Shown: positions 17,697 through 26,370 of the stretch, in pieces
Position numbering within the stretch: position 1 is the stretch's first letter
Layout: every line of letters begins with the position of its first letter
Assembly: GCA_910586775.1 (NCBI GenBank)
Contig: CAJUJN010000013.1
Location: 10,539-74,538, forward strand
Source of the DNA: an uncultured Acetatifactor sp.
GTDB lineage: Bacteria > Bacillota > Clostridia > Lachnospirales > Lachnospiraceae
Length of the DNA: 64,000 nt
Reading direction: 5' to 3'
The notes under the pieces: generated by a model
Told to the model about the DNA's origin: nothing
What the model saw: the letters and a program-made list of their open reading frames with translations, nothing else
Database searches by the model: none
Program-made: the position numbers and the translations under genes

Positions 17697-19439
17697 TTAT
17701 AAATTAATCTGATTCGGAGCAGCCCATCCGCTGTTCGCATTGGTGTTAACAGCAGCCTGCGCATATTCCTCGCGAAGAATGAATTTCGCCACAAGAGACT
17801 TCAACATGGCAGCCTGTTCTGAAAGTTCCTGGCTGGCGGCAGCACTTTCCTCTGCCGTAGCTGAGTTCGTCTGTACCACGCTGGAAATCTGATCCACGCC
17901 CAAAGTAACCTGTTCAATCGCACCCGACTGCTCTTCGGCGGCATTCGCAATAGCATCTACCTTGCCTGAAGCAGAACGTACTTCCTCCACAACCTTCATC
18001 AGGGACTCAGCGGTAGAGTTTGCAATTTTTGTTCCACGGGCCACTGCGTCAATGGAACTCTCAATCAGCTCAGCCGTATTCTTGGATGCCACGGAACTCT
18101 TGCTGGCCAGGCTGCGCACTTCCTCCGCAACCACGGCAAAGCCCTTGCCTGCTTCCCCTGCCCTGGCGGCCTCAACAGCGGCATTCAGAGCCAATATGTT
18201 CGTCTGGAAAGCAATGTCTTCAATTGTCTTGATAATCTTTCCGATTTCATTTGATGTACGGGTAATTTCTTCCATAGCCGCCATCATATCCCTCATCTGG
18301 GTATTACATTCATCTACCTCGTCTCCTGCGGTGTTGGCCTGATGCCTTGCTTCCATTGCATTATCTGCGGTATCCTTCACCTGATGCGAGATATTGGTAA
18401 TGGTAGCAGCCAGCTCCTCTACGGAAGCAGCCTGCTCTGTTGCACCCTGTGCAAGCGCCTGTGCGCCGTTGGATACCTGTCCGGAGCCTGATGAAACCTG
18501 ATCTGCACTCTGATTAATCTGTCCCAGCGTCATGCTCAGGTCACGGTTCAGCTTACGGATAGACAGCAGCAGCCCCTGGAACTCTCCCACATAGCGATCC
18601 TCCGCTTTGGTACGCACATCAAAATTACCATTCGCCATCTCGCTCAAAAGTCTGGATGCATCAGATATAACATCCCCCAGAATCGAAGTCATATTCTTAA
18701 ATGCCTTTGCCAGTCTGCCCATCTCATCTTTGGACTCATATGTAACCTTAATGTCAAAGTCACCGCCCACAATTTGTTCTGCAGACTTTTCAAGCTCACG
18801 GAGAGGACGTGTTATGGATCTGGTGAGATAAGTGGAAAGAATCAGTGTGATAACCAACGCCCCGCCTGCCATACCCAACTGCACTATAACGAGCATTTCC
18901 TGCATGGAAACAGTATTCTCATAATCGGTTTCCGCATTCTGCTCAGCTACATTGCTGATCTGAATCAGATTATTCACGGCTTCCTCTACCAACGGCTGGT
19001 ATTCATCAAGAAGCATATCCTGGGCGGCAGCCATATCCGTACCGGCAATCTCAATTACCTGATTCTGCATCTCCACGGCCTCTGTAATATTCGCGGAAAA
19101 CGCATCAAGCAACGCAGAATCACCCGTAAAGTTCGAGAACAGCCAGTTCCCGTTTTCCTGAAGAAGCGCAAGCTCCTTATCCATATCGCTCATGTAAGTC
19201 TCTCTCTTGTCCTGCTCCTCCTCCATCGTATAGAAGCTGAGATCCTTCACAATGATCTGGAGTCCGCGGCGCATGCTCATGACCTTGTTGGTAATCTGGT
19301 ACCCCACATTATAAAAATCCGAGTACTTCTTTGCGTTCTCCTGTAATCCTGCAATTGCAATTGCCACCGTCCCAATGAACAACAGAATGATCAGCATGAA
19401 CGTAATCAACAGTTTCTTCCCTATCCTGAGATTCTTCAT
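17697..19439 (-). CDS. Methyl-accepting chemotaxis protein
   Basis: 580 residues from the ATG at 19439 (AGGAGG 5 nt upstream). N-terminal membrane helix LLITFMLIILLFIGTVAIAIA, an extracellular four-helix-bundle sensor (~150 residues), a second helix (MLVIVQLGMAGGALVITLIL), HAMP (STYLTRSITRPLRELEKSAEQIVGGD), and a long signalling coiled coil whose tip reads ILALNAAVEAARAGEAGKGF. It would relay ligand information to CheA/CheW and flagellar motors, so the organism is probably motile or carries chemosensory genes elsewhere. No che genes are in the window. It sits alone with its own promoter and terminator, between sugar genes, which fits sensing of a related nutrient, but the sensor domain does not reveal a ligand. 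Confidence 0.96.
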   Translation of the reverse strand: MKNLRIGKKLLITFMLIILLFIGTVAIAIAGLQENAKKYSDFYNVGYQITNKVMSMRRGLQIIVKDLSFYTMEEEQDKRETYMSDMDKELALLQENGNWLFSNFTGDSALLDAFSANITEAVEMQNQVIEIAGTDMAAAQDMLLDEYQPLVEEAVNNLIQISNVAEQNAETDYENTVSMQEMLVIVQLGMAGGALVITLILSTYLTRSITRPLRELEKSAEQIVGGDFDIKVTYESKDEMGRLAKAFKNMTSILGDVISDASRLLSEMANGNFDVRTKAEDRYVGEFQGLLLSIRKLNRDLSMTLGQINQSADQVSSGSGQVSNGAQALAQGATEQAASVEELAATITNISHQVKDTADNAMEARHQANTAGDEVDECNTQMRDMMAAMEEITRTSNEIGKIIKTIEDIAFQTNILALNAAVEAARAGEAGKGFAVVAEEVRSLASKSSVASKNTAELIESSIDAVARGTKIANSTAESLMKVVEEVRSASGKVDAIANAAEEQSGAIEQVTLGVDQISSVVQTNSATAEESAAASQELSEQAAMLKSLVAKFILREEYAQAAVNTNANSGWAAPNQINL

Positions 19440-19553
19440 TTCTTCCTCCTTTACACCCCTCCAAACAGCAGCATCCTGCCGTTTTGCCGCCACGTCCCCG
19501 GTATTAAATGACAAGCTGTTCACGAGTTGCTAAGATTATAATGCTATATGTAG

Positions 19554-19582
19554 ATTATAATAGATTATTGTCAATCTGTCTA
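19554..19582 (-). promoter_or_regulatory. Promoter of the chemoreceptor gene within a ~300-bp AT-rich gap
   Basis: Minus strand TAGACA (19577-19582), 17-bp spacer, TATAAT (19554-19559); an overlapping TTGACA lies 4 bp closer. The rest of the gap (19440-19742) holds the leader and, near 19671-19722, a weak copy of the dispersed GCAAATGTTTTT/GTATAA palindrome. No gene is seen there. Confidence 0.5.
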
Positions 19583-19742
19583 CTAAAATCCTGAATCCTT
19601 ACATAATAAAATCTTCCAACGTAAAAGCCTTCAACTTTTCCGTAAAACCTTAAAATTCATACATGTTGTCCTTATTATACAATTACATTGACAAATGTTT
19701 TCGGATCCAGGTATATTTTACCTTTTTCAGCTCTGCAGAAAT

Positions 19743-21440
19743 TCATTCAGAAGCCCATGCTCCCTCTGCAAGCAGAGCATTTACTTTCTCCCTCAGGTTC
19801 AGTATAAATTCATTCCCTTTCGGGTACTGCCTGAACGAAAGCTCCATGCCGGCCTCCTGTCTGATCAGCTCCATGACCTTATCCCTTCCCATGCGGGATT
19901 CCAGGGCATACAGAGCACGGTAATCATTGATTGCCTCATTCTGTACCATCAGACGAATAGATTCTTCTGGAATACCGTTTTTCCCCGGATACACCAGGAA
20001 AGGATCTCCTGCCGGGAAACCGCCGTCCGCATCCACTGTCTCGTAAGGATTAATCTTCTTCCTGGACAGAATGCTGTTGTAAAAATTGAAGCCCCAGTGC
20101 AGAAAACCGTCTATCTTCAGCCAGTATAATAGTATTCCATATATTCTGTTTCTCCAGGAAGGCATGCTGATAAACCGGTTTGGTACTTCCACCGTCTGTG
20201 CGCAGCAATAATAACTCCATAAAACAGACGGCCGATTCTTCAAAAACAGCTCAATATGGTTGGTCGCGCACACCGGAATATCCACCAGCCCTTTTGCATA
20301 GTATTCATAGTCGCTGACGGCTTCGATAAGCATGCAACCGTCCAGAAGATGCCGCACTGCCCCCTGAGCCGTCTGATACTGCTCGGATTCCAGATTGGGT
20401 TCATCCGATATGTGGAAATAAGTATGTTCCAACAGCCCGCGCCCTTCCAGGTATTCCTTCAAAGCGGGAATCAACTCTCCCAGAAATCTCAGATACTCAG
20501 GGTCATTAGACGGAGTATCCCACCCAAAAATGCGCCTGCACTCTCCGTCTGTCCATGCAACCACCTTCGGAGCCGCAGTGGCACCCCATTGGGTAAACAG
20601 GTGACTGATTTCAAAACGGACAATTCCCTCTTCCAGGCAGATATCCAGAAACCGTCCCAGATTGGAAAAATCAAAACGATATTCACTCCTCTCCAGTTCC
20701 ACCTTCACCAACTGAATCGTAGTCCGTTCCAGTCCCACTTCCGTATCCAACGGCGGCGTTATGACAGGGGTATATATCATATTTCCCCCTCTTTTTACAT
20801 AGACCTGAATAAAATTCCGGAAAATCCGCCAGAATTCTTCCGAAAACGCATCCACTCCGTAGTAATCCACAATTCCGTCGCAATGGAACCACTCCGTGTG
20901 GAGAATAGGCAGGGGAGGAAGCACCTCCTCAATCACCCTGATTTCCACGCTGCATACGGCAGCTGCTTCTTCTCCCTTCGATGTAAAGCAAATCTCAATC
21001 CTGTATAAACCGGGTTTCTGTCCTTTTTCGGGACATACATCCACCCAAAGGCTCTGCCATTCGCTTCTCACCGGAATCTGCCCCTCCACGTCCCGCAGCA
21101 AATCCGGCGCCATCCGGGCATCGTAAAACAGATAATCGTCGTCAAAAGATTCCGGATTACAGGAATAACGGCACATAACAGTCAGAACCCGGCGAATTCG
21201 AACCTCAAGACTCTCTTCCTGTGTCAATATCCCATTCTCTCCAGCAGAGCCGCTTTCTCCAACTAACGCTTTCCTCACTGAAATTCCGATGTCTGATCCG
21301 GTATCGCTGTCCCGAAATGCAACCTGAAAAGATACTGTCTCTCCACGGCATACAGTCAGGGGGATACCCTCCTTTAACGGGGTCAGCGCCTTCTCTAAGC
21401 CTATCTTTTCCAGAGAGCTTACCACCATCGTCTCCATCAT
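19743..21440 (-). CDS. DUF4091 / GH123-like glycoside hydrolase
   Basis: 565 residues, no signal peptide. N-terminal beta-sandwich (~170 residues, PLTVCRGETVSFQVAFRD) followed by a TIM barrel with ILHTEWFHCDGIVDYYGVD, MIYTPVITPP and HISDEPNLE. The Asp346-Glu347 pair in that last motif matches the acid and substrate-assist pair of GH123 beta-N-acetylgalactosaminidases and of DUF4091 proteins. It could therefore remove beta-GalNAc or GlcNAc from imported glycans, though DUF4091 members are mostly uncharacterised. It starts with tandem ATGs (21440, 21437) after GGTGATTATAT. The transglutaminase-like gene lies 173 bp upstream in the same direction, so the two may be co-transcribed. Confidence 0.82.
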   Translation of the reverse strand: MMETMVVSSLEKIGLEKALTPLKEGIPLTVCRGETVSFQVAFRDSDTGSDIGISVRKALVGESGSAGENGILTQEESLEVRIRRVLTVMCRYSCNPESFDDDYLFYDARMAPDLLRDVEGQIPVRSEWQSLWVDVCPEKGQKPGLYRIEICFTSKGEEAAAVCSVEIRVIEEVLPPLPILHTEWFHCDGIVDYYGVDAFSEEFWRIFRNFIQVYVKRGGNMIYTPVITPPLDTEVGLERTTIQLVKVELERSEYRFDFSNLGRFLDICLEEGIVRFEISHLFTQWGATAAPKVVAWTDGECRRIFGWDTPSNDPEYLRFLGELIPALKEYLEGRGLLEHTYFHISDEPNLESEQYQTAQGAVRHLLDGCMLIEAVSDYEYYAKGLVDIPVCATNHIELFLKNRPSVLWSYYCCAQTVEVPNRFISMPSWRNRIYGILLYWLKIDGFLHWGFNFYNSILSRKKINPYETVDADGGFPAGDPFLVYPGKNGIPEESIRLMVQNEAINDYRALYALESRMGRDKVMELIRQEAGMELSFRQYPKGNEFILNLREKVNALLAEGAWASE

Positions 21441-21613
21441 ATATAATCACCATGCCTTTCCATCATCCTCAACTACGCATCCGGCAAGCCGGACTTTCCG
21501 CTAGGCTGCCTTCATAAAATCTATAATTCCCCTGCTTATAAATATACACAGTCTTTCACTTTGTTTAGACCCTGTGATTCAGCAATATCTGCAGTGGAAA
21601 GCCTCAACATATC

Positions 21614-24600
21614 TCACTCCAGAATCCGCAGAAGCATATCCGCCATACCCACATTATAACCTGAATCGGAGAAAATGCAATTCTTTCCGTTTTCCATAAT
21701 CGCAGCCAGCGGCAATTTACCCGGATTTCTTCCCACCTGCCTGGAAAGATTCGCATAAGGCTCGCCGAAATCATGGAAAAGAATCTCTGCCCACGGCAGA
21801 AAACCGCGTGTTTTCAGTAAAGTCTGGTCCTGGACATAATTCTCTCCCTTTCGAAGCACAAAATAAATCGGGGAAGTCAGTTTTTGAAACAATTCATGCT
21901 TTTCACATATTTCATTCAAAACATGCTCAGTAGGCTCTCTGGTCAGCTCCAACCACAGCACAAGCGCCCTCTTTCCTTCACTTAATGCGGAAAGCATCAC
22001 CTCTTTCCCCTCCGCCGTATGTAAAGCAAAATCCTCTACCTGTGTCCTGCTCAGAAGCGCTTCCTCGAAAATCTCACATATCTGAAGCGCAATCCGCTTC
22101 TCTTCCCCTTCCGGTAAGTCAAAATCCTGTATCTTTACGAACTGATTTCCATTTGGAAGACGATTCGTAGTCACAAGGCGGTATCTGCCACTCTCCAGTT
22201 CCAGACGGCGCTCAGCCTTTTCGTCAGCTGCCTCATTCGATTCTCGCATTACTTCGGACTCTGTACCCTGTTCTGCTCTCCGTTCCATTCCCGACTCAGA
22301 CTCCTTCTCCTGTTCTGCTGCGGACTCAGGCTTTTTTCGCTCCGGCCTGATGAACAATGGCATAAAACGCCCGTTCTCAAACCTGGACAGAGAATAATGC
22401 TTCCAGTCTTCCAGCTTCAGAGTTTCTCCGCTTTCCAGAATAAGGACCCCCTGATGTCCTGCCTTCTTTGCATTCAGCGGAACAAATCTTCCATCCATAT
22501 AGTATTCCAGGTTTTTATCCATGGGCCGCATTCTGGCGGGTATCCCCAGCGCACGGTATATCTGAATACACAGGACTGCTCTGGAAATTTCATTTCCTAT
22601 CCCACCGGTCAGGCATCCTACAGGTCCGGTTATCAGATTCGCATATTCCTGTTCCGGCATGGAAATCAGAAGGCTGTCCAACTTCTCCAGCAGACATTTG
22701 GGCTCTTCCCGAATTTCTTCTTTCTCCGCCTCACTGAACATACCCTGCAGCACTTTACGACAGGCTCTCGGAAACTCAAACATGGCACAGGGATTCAACA
22801 GGTCAGCAAAGAATACCTCCTGAGAAAACTCACCGGCATAAGGGGAAGCACATACACTGCACTCTGCCAGAACCTCCGCCCTGATATCCCACAGGTCATT
22901 GGGGTGCAGCGTCTTCAATGCCTTCACCTTCCAATGCTCCTGACCATACCGCCGCTCAAGCTCCGGCACCTGTGCTGTGAAATCCCACTCCAGAAACCGG
23001 ACTATCTCGCCCATATTCCCCCTGGCCTGATGCAGAATTTCATCTACTACACTTCTGTCTTCTTCCGTAAAACGCATCAGTACACGTTCTGCGTCTTCCT
23101 TCCTGTAGAAAGCCTCAATCCTCCGCTGCCTGCTTCCGGCAGCTTTCTCCAGTGCCGCCTTCTCTGCCGCTGCTTCCTCCTCTGTCATCCTTTCATCCTG
23201 AAGCACACCTTTGGGCGCGTGGAAGTCCATATCCCGCCATTGATTCAGTTCCGGTATCTCTTTTCTCAGAATAACAGTACATTCTGCTCTCAAACCGGCT
23301 TGCGGCGTTTCCATTTCCGGAATACCGGTGCATTCTGATTCGGTTATGAGCACATTATATTCAGGCTTATCACTCTGACTTTCCTTACCGCCATTTTCTT
23401 CCTGTTCCAAAGCCACAATACAACCAGATTTCTCTGTCTCATCAGCCTTTTCTCCATACAGATTCTTCTGCTCTGTAATTCCTTCCAGTGAGACATGCGT
23501 CTCCCCATAACAGCCGTCTGCGTACGCGCATACCAGGAAGTCGCCGTAACCTGTCTCAATTCTTACTTTGCCATAGTCCGGGCTATTCTCTTCTTTACCG
23601 GTATAAAGGAATGCCACACTGTTGAATCTGGCATAATTCAGCACTGCAAAATCCACTCTCGCCCCGGGAACCGGATTTCCCGCTTCATCAATTACTTTTA
23701 CCACAAGTTCCGCCGTTTTGGCATACAGTCCCAGATGATTCACACTGGCAGCCATATCAGGACGCCCTACTACCTGCTCTTCCGGACTATCTTTTCCGAA
23801 CCATCTGGATTCTATCATCATTGCGCGGGAAGCAGGTCCCTCAAACCATCCCTTATCCAGAATCTTTTCCGGTTCACACCCTCCCAGAAAATGCCATTCT
23901 CCGTCACACCATGCCTCCACCCAGGCATGATTGTCATCACAGTGAACCCACCAGGGCGCTGCCACCTCCCTCGCCGGTATTCCGATGCTCCGCAGCGCAG
24001 TCACTACAAAAGGAGCTTCCTCCCCGCAGCGCCCGGCGGCCGTACCGTACATGGTCAATGGATTCTGAGTCCGCATAAAAGTCGTCTGGTAAGTAGCTTT
24101 CTCGGCACACCAGTAATTCGTCTCCACGGCGGCTTCATACATGCTTTTACCTGCAGTTCGCTCTCTTAACCGATTATAGAAAAATTTCCTTGTATCTGCA
24201 ATATCCTCATTATGTACCCTGTGATGGAGTACATAATTGGCAAATAGCTTCTCCGGCACTTTCCCCGCAAAAGCTCCTTCATTCCAGAGAAAAACTGCGT
24301 GTTTCGCATATGCCAGATACACCGTAACCGGATAATTCAGCAAATCGCTCATCGGCATGGCACTGTAAAGAAACTTCAGAGCCTCCGCCTCATCCTGTGT
24401 ACACTGCTCCAACCTGGATGATATTTCTTCTATTTTACGCTCCAGAAGCATCCGGCTGACATGATACAGGTTCCCTGCCGTTTCCGCTGCCTTTGCTTCT
24501 TCCGCCTTCACTCCCGTTTTTTCCGCTGCCTTTGTTTCTTCCGCCTTTGTTCCCGTTTTTTCCTCTGCCTTTGTTTCTTCCGCCTTCGTCCCCGTTTTTT

Positions 24601-24748
24601 CCTCTGCCTTCGTTTCTTCCGCCTTCGTCCCCGTTTTTTCCGCTGCCTTTGTTTCTTTCTCCTTTAACTCTGCCACCCGGCTCTTCAGAAGAACCATTTG
24701 ATTATCAAAGTATTTTCTGATTTCACCATTATACGCTTCCGAAAACAT
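21614..24748 (-). CDS. Large cytosolic transglutaminase-fold protein with inactive second TG-like and thioredoxin-like domains (paralogue A)
   Basis: 1044 residues, no signal peptide. Residues 33-88 are a 14-residue tandem repeat (AEKTGTKAEETK type) in a charged helix. A transglutaminase-like domain follows, with Cys241 in AAGRCGEEAPFVV and His274 in CDDNHAWVEAW; the third triad position reads GGCEPE instead of the usual Asp. Next come a transthyretin-like beta domain (AELVVKVIDEAGNPVPGARV), a long helical region, and a second TG-like segment (LTGGIGNEISRAVLC, YRALGIPARM) without the catalytic Cys at its usual place. The last ~120 residues resemble a peroxiredoxin/thioredoxin fold (GKRALVLWLELTREPTEH) in which the CxxC is replaced. 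Function unknown; peptide:N-glycanases and other amidases share the first fold. Paralogue B is at 44531. Confidence 0.78.
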   Translation of the reverse strand: MFSEAYNGEIRKYFDNQMVLLKSRVAELKEKETKAAEKTGTKAEETKAEEKTGTKAEETKAEEKTGTKAEETKAAEKTGVKAEEAKAAETAGNLYHVSRMLLERKIEEISSRLEQCTQDEAEALKFLYSAMPMSDLLNYPVTVYLAYAKHAVFLWNEGAFAGKVPEKLFANYVLHHRVHNEDIADTRKFFYNRLRERTAGKSMYEAAVETNYWCAEKATYQTTFMRTQNPLTMYGTAAGRCGEEAPFVVTALRSIGIPAREVAAPWWVHCDDNHAWVEAWCDGEWHFLGGCEPEKILDKGWFEGPASRAMMIESRWFGKDSPEEQVVGRPDMAASVNHLGLYAKTAELVVKVIDEAGNPVPGARVDFAVLNYARFNSVAFLYTGKEENSPDYGKVRIETGYGDFLVCAYADGCYGETHVSLEGITEQKNLYGEKADETEKSGCIVALEQEENGGKESQSDKPEYNVLITESECTGIPEMETPQAGLRAECTVILRKEIPELNQWRDMDFHAPKGVLQDERMTEEEAAAEKAALEKAAGSRQRRIEAFYRKEDAERVLMRFTEEDRSVVDEILHQARGNMGEIVRFLEWDFTAQVPELERRYGQEHWKVKALKTLHPNDLWDIRAEVLAECSVCASPYAGEFSQEVFFADLLNPCAMFEFPRACRKVLQGMFSEAEKEEIREEPKCLLEKLDSLLISMPEQEYANLITGPVGCLTGGIGNEISRAVLCIQIYRALGIPARMRPMDKNLEYYMDGRFVPLNAKKAGHQGVLILESGETLKLEDWKHYSLSRFENGRFMPLFIRPERKKPESAAEQEKESESGMERRAEQGTESEVMRESNEAADEKAERRLELESGRYRLVTTNRLPNGNQFVKIQDFDLPEGEEKRIALQICEIFEEALLSRTQVEDFALHTAEGKEVMLSALSEGKRALVLWLELTREPTEHVLNEICEKHELFQKLTSPIYFVLRKGENYVQDQTLLKTRGFLPWAEILFHDFGEPYANLSRQVGRNPGKLPLAAIMENGKNCIFSDSGYNVGMADMLLRILE
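24495..24655 (-). repeat. In-frame ~42-bp tandem repeat inside transglutaminase-like gene A
   Basis: About four units encoding a 14-residue KAEETKAEEKTG-type motif, nearly identical at the DNA level (TTTCTTCCGCCTTYGTYCCCG on the plus strand). Such repeats change copy number by slippage, so the length of this linker probably varies between strains. Confidence 0.85.
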
Positions 24749-24919
24749 ATCCCTTCTTTTTCAAACCTCTCTTTTCTTAATTTTCTTTGTATACTCAAGA
24801 CCGCATAATTTGCAAAAAAATAAAACCAAAAACCGTTTTTGTGCTTGACTTTTCCATACCTTTTACTGATTAATTATATATAGTTAGCCCAGTAAATACA
24901 AGCAGTTTCTTATGAACCT

Positions 24920-25078
24920 GCAATTAGTCTTTTGCCAAAATCATGTAATATTTTACTTATTGCTTATACAATTCTATAACGAATTGACGCAATAAGCGGC
25001 ATATTTTATCCTAAATAGCCTGCATTATAGAGGTTGACTTCTGATGAATTTATACAAATTAATGCAAAAGACTAATTG
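24920..25078. repeat. 159-bp element bounded by inverted repeats with nested palindromes inside
   Basis: GCAATTAGTCTTTTGC (24920-24935) is inverted at 25064-25078 (GCAAAAGACTAATTG). Inside, CTTATTGC (24956-24963) pairs with GCAATAAG (24989-24996), and within that CAATTC (24969-24974) pairs with GAATTG (24981-24986). It encodes nothing. It could be a small non-autonomous mobile element or a regulatory structure. Confidence 0.6.
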
Positions 25079-25117
25079 AAGTTATTAACACCTGGAAAAA
25101 TCCAGTTGTAAAAAATC

Positions 25118-25145
25118 TTGACAATGTTGGTAATCCTGTTATACT
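25118..25145 (+). promoter_or_regulatory. Promoter of the Rpn-type nuclease gene
   Basis: TTGACA (25118-25123), 16-bp spacer, TATACT (25140-25145). The predicted leader is ~150 nt long. Confidence 0.65.
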
Positions 25146-25304
25146 ATATGCATAAAGCATAATATTTCTTGAACACAATGATATGAATTTCAATCCATCT
25201 AATCTCATTCAGAAACTCTATGCTTTGACACCCTGATTACATTTGCAAGGCAGGAGTTTAATGCATGATTGTACGTTATCCTTCTGCCTGGAAGGAGCGA
25301 TTCT

Positions 25305-26231
25305 ATGAAAAAACTGGAAGACATGAACCTGGTGGACGATTTTCTGGCACACAGCCTGACATCCCACAAAATCTATGGTGAGAAAGCATCCCGCTTCATT
25401 CTGGAATGTATCCTGCAGCGCAGAATACAGCATCTTACGATAATACCGCAGAAAGTCTGGTATGGAGAAGAACCCGAAAGCCATGGTGTACGGTTGGACG
25501 TATACCTGGACGAGGAAAACGGGGAGATTTTCGACATGGAGCCAGACAATAACAGCGGAGCCGGGGACGTGGCTGTGCTGCCCCGCAGGGTACGATTCTA
25601 TCATGCCAAAATAGATGCAGGAAACCTGACAGCCGGAGAAGATTACAGTACACTGCGGAATGTAGTGGTAATATTTATCACAACATACGATCCTTTCGGG
25701 TGGAGCCGGATGGTCTACACTATCAAAAACAGCTGTGTGGAAGAACCGTCCCTGCCCTACGAGGACGGAGCCAAAACCATATTTCTGTATACAAACGGTA
25801 CAGAAGGAAATCCGCCGGAGGAACTGCGGCAACTCGCGCAGTATATGGAGCATTCCACAGCTGAAAATGCGAAGTCCGAGGGACTGGCCAGACTGCATGA
25901 GATGGTGATGGAAGTAAAAACAGACAGGGAAGTGGGGCTGGCATATATGAAAGCGTACGAAGCTGAAGAGCGTATCCGGAAGAAAGAAAGGGAAAAGGGC
26001 AGAATTGAAGGCTGGGCCGGAGGAAAGGCAGAGGGAAAGGCAGAAGACATTCTGGAGTTGTTAGAAGAAATCGGTACGATTCCAGATGAGCTCAGGAAGC
26101 AGATATACCAACAAAACAATCTGGAAATTCTGCGAAAATGGCTCAAGCTGGCGGCACATTCCAGAAGTATCGCGGAATTTGAAGAGTTTATCTCGGTCTC
26201 TGCAGAGAAAGAAGCTGAAAAAGGACTGTAG
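25305..26231 (+). CDS. Rpn family PD-(D/E)XK nuclease (often labelled putative transposase)
   Basis: 308 residues from the ATG at 25305 (AAGGAG 7 nt upstream). The N-terminal nuclease core reads HGVRLDVYLDEENGEIFDMEPDN, with the Asp and Glu positions of the Rpn/PDDEXK_2 motif, then FYHAKIDAGNLTAGEDYSTLRNVVVIFITTYDPFG, a hallmark of the group. The C-terminal third is charged and helical (EERIRKKEREKGRIEGWAGGKAEGKAEDI). Rpn proteins cut DNA and promote RecA-independent recombination; some act in phage defence. It is a single gene with its own promoter and terminator and no terminal inverted repeats, so it is not an insertion sequence. Confidence 0.88.
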   Translation: MKKLEDMNLVDDFLAHSLTSHKIYGEKASRFILECILQRRIQHLTIIPQKVWYGEEPESHGVRLDVYLDEENGEIFDMEPDNNSGAGDVAVLPRRVRFYHAKIDAGNLTAGEDYSTLRNVVVIFITTYDPFGWSRMVYTIKNSCVEEPSLPYEDGAKTIFLYTNGTEGNPPEELRQLAQYMEHSTAENAKSEGLARLHEMVMEVKTDREVGLAYMKAYEAEERIRKKEREKGRIEGWAGGKAEGKAEDILELLEEIGTIPDELRKQIYQQNNLEILRKWLKLAAHSRSIAEFEEFISVSAEKEAEKGL

Positions 26232-26239
26232 AAGAATCA

Positions 26240-26275
26240 ATGCCCGTTACCGGCCATCAAGCCAGCAACGGGCAT
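26240..26275 (+). terminator. Hairpin terminator after the Rpn gene
   Basis: ATGCCCGTT pairs with AACGGGCAT, with an additional inner GGC/GCC pairing, followed by TTGGTT. It starts 9 bp after the stop codon. Confidence 0.65.
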
Positions 26276-26324
26276 TTGGTTAAATACCCCCTTTTCGGAA
26301 CTGTTGTAAGTCATTTCCTCAGGA

Positions 26325-26360
26325 ATGCCTTGCGACACTTCCTCAGAAATGTCGCAAGGC
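26325..26360. terminator. Second hairpin between convergent Rpn and GH130 genes
   Basis: TGCCTTGCGACA pairs perfectly with TGTCGCAAGGCA (12-bp stem), with the loop copy TTCCTCAGAAA echoing TTCCTCAGGAA just before it. TTCTTTATTT follows on the plus strand. It probably serves as terminator for both converging genes. Confidence 0.6.
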
Positions 26361-26370
26361 ACTTCTTTAT

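Larger units (their letters stand above)
24749..25304. other. 556-bp AT-rich intergenic region with leaders of two divergent genes
   Basis: Holds the leader of transglutaminase-like gene A on the left, the nested inverted-repeat element at 24920-25078, the promoter at 25118-25145 and the ~155-nt leader of the Rpn gene. I see no protein gene or RNA gene in it. Confidence 0.6.

Noticed and set aside
19671..19722. Plus-strand promoter TTGACA-18-TATATT
   Set aside because: It would transcribe antisense into the DUF4091 gene with no gene to serve; more likely a weak copy of the dispersed palindrome.
22397..23338. 313-codon plus-strand open frame
   Set aside because: Antisense to the transglutaminase-like gene A; no ribosome site and shadow composition.
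24461..24720. Frames encoding FFRLCSRFFLCLCFF-type peptides on the plus strand
   Set aside because: Complement of the AEKTG tandem repeat in transglutaminase-like gene A; not genes.
25305..26231. Possible insertion sequence because Rpn proteins are often named transposases
   Set aside because: No terminal inverted repeats or target duplication around the gene, own promoter and terminator, and the family is nuclease-type rather than DDE.
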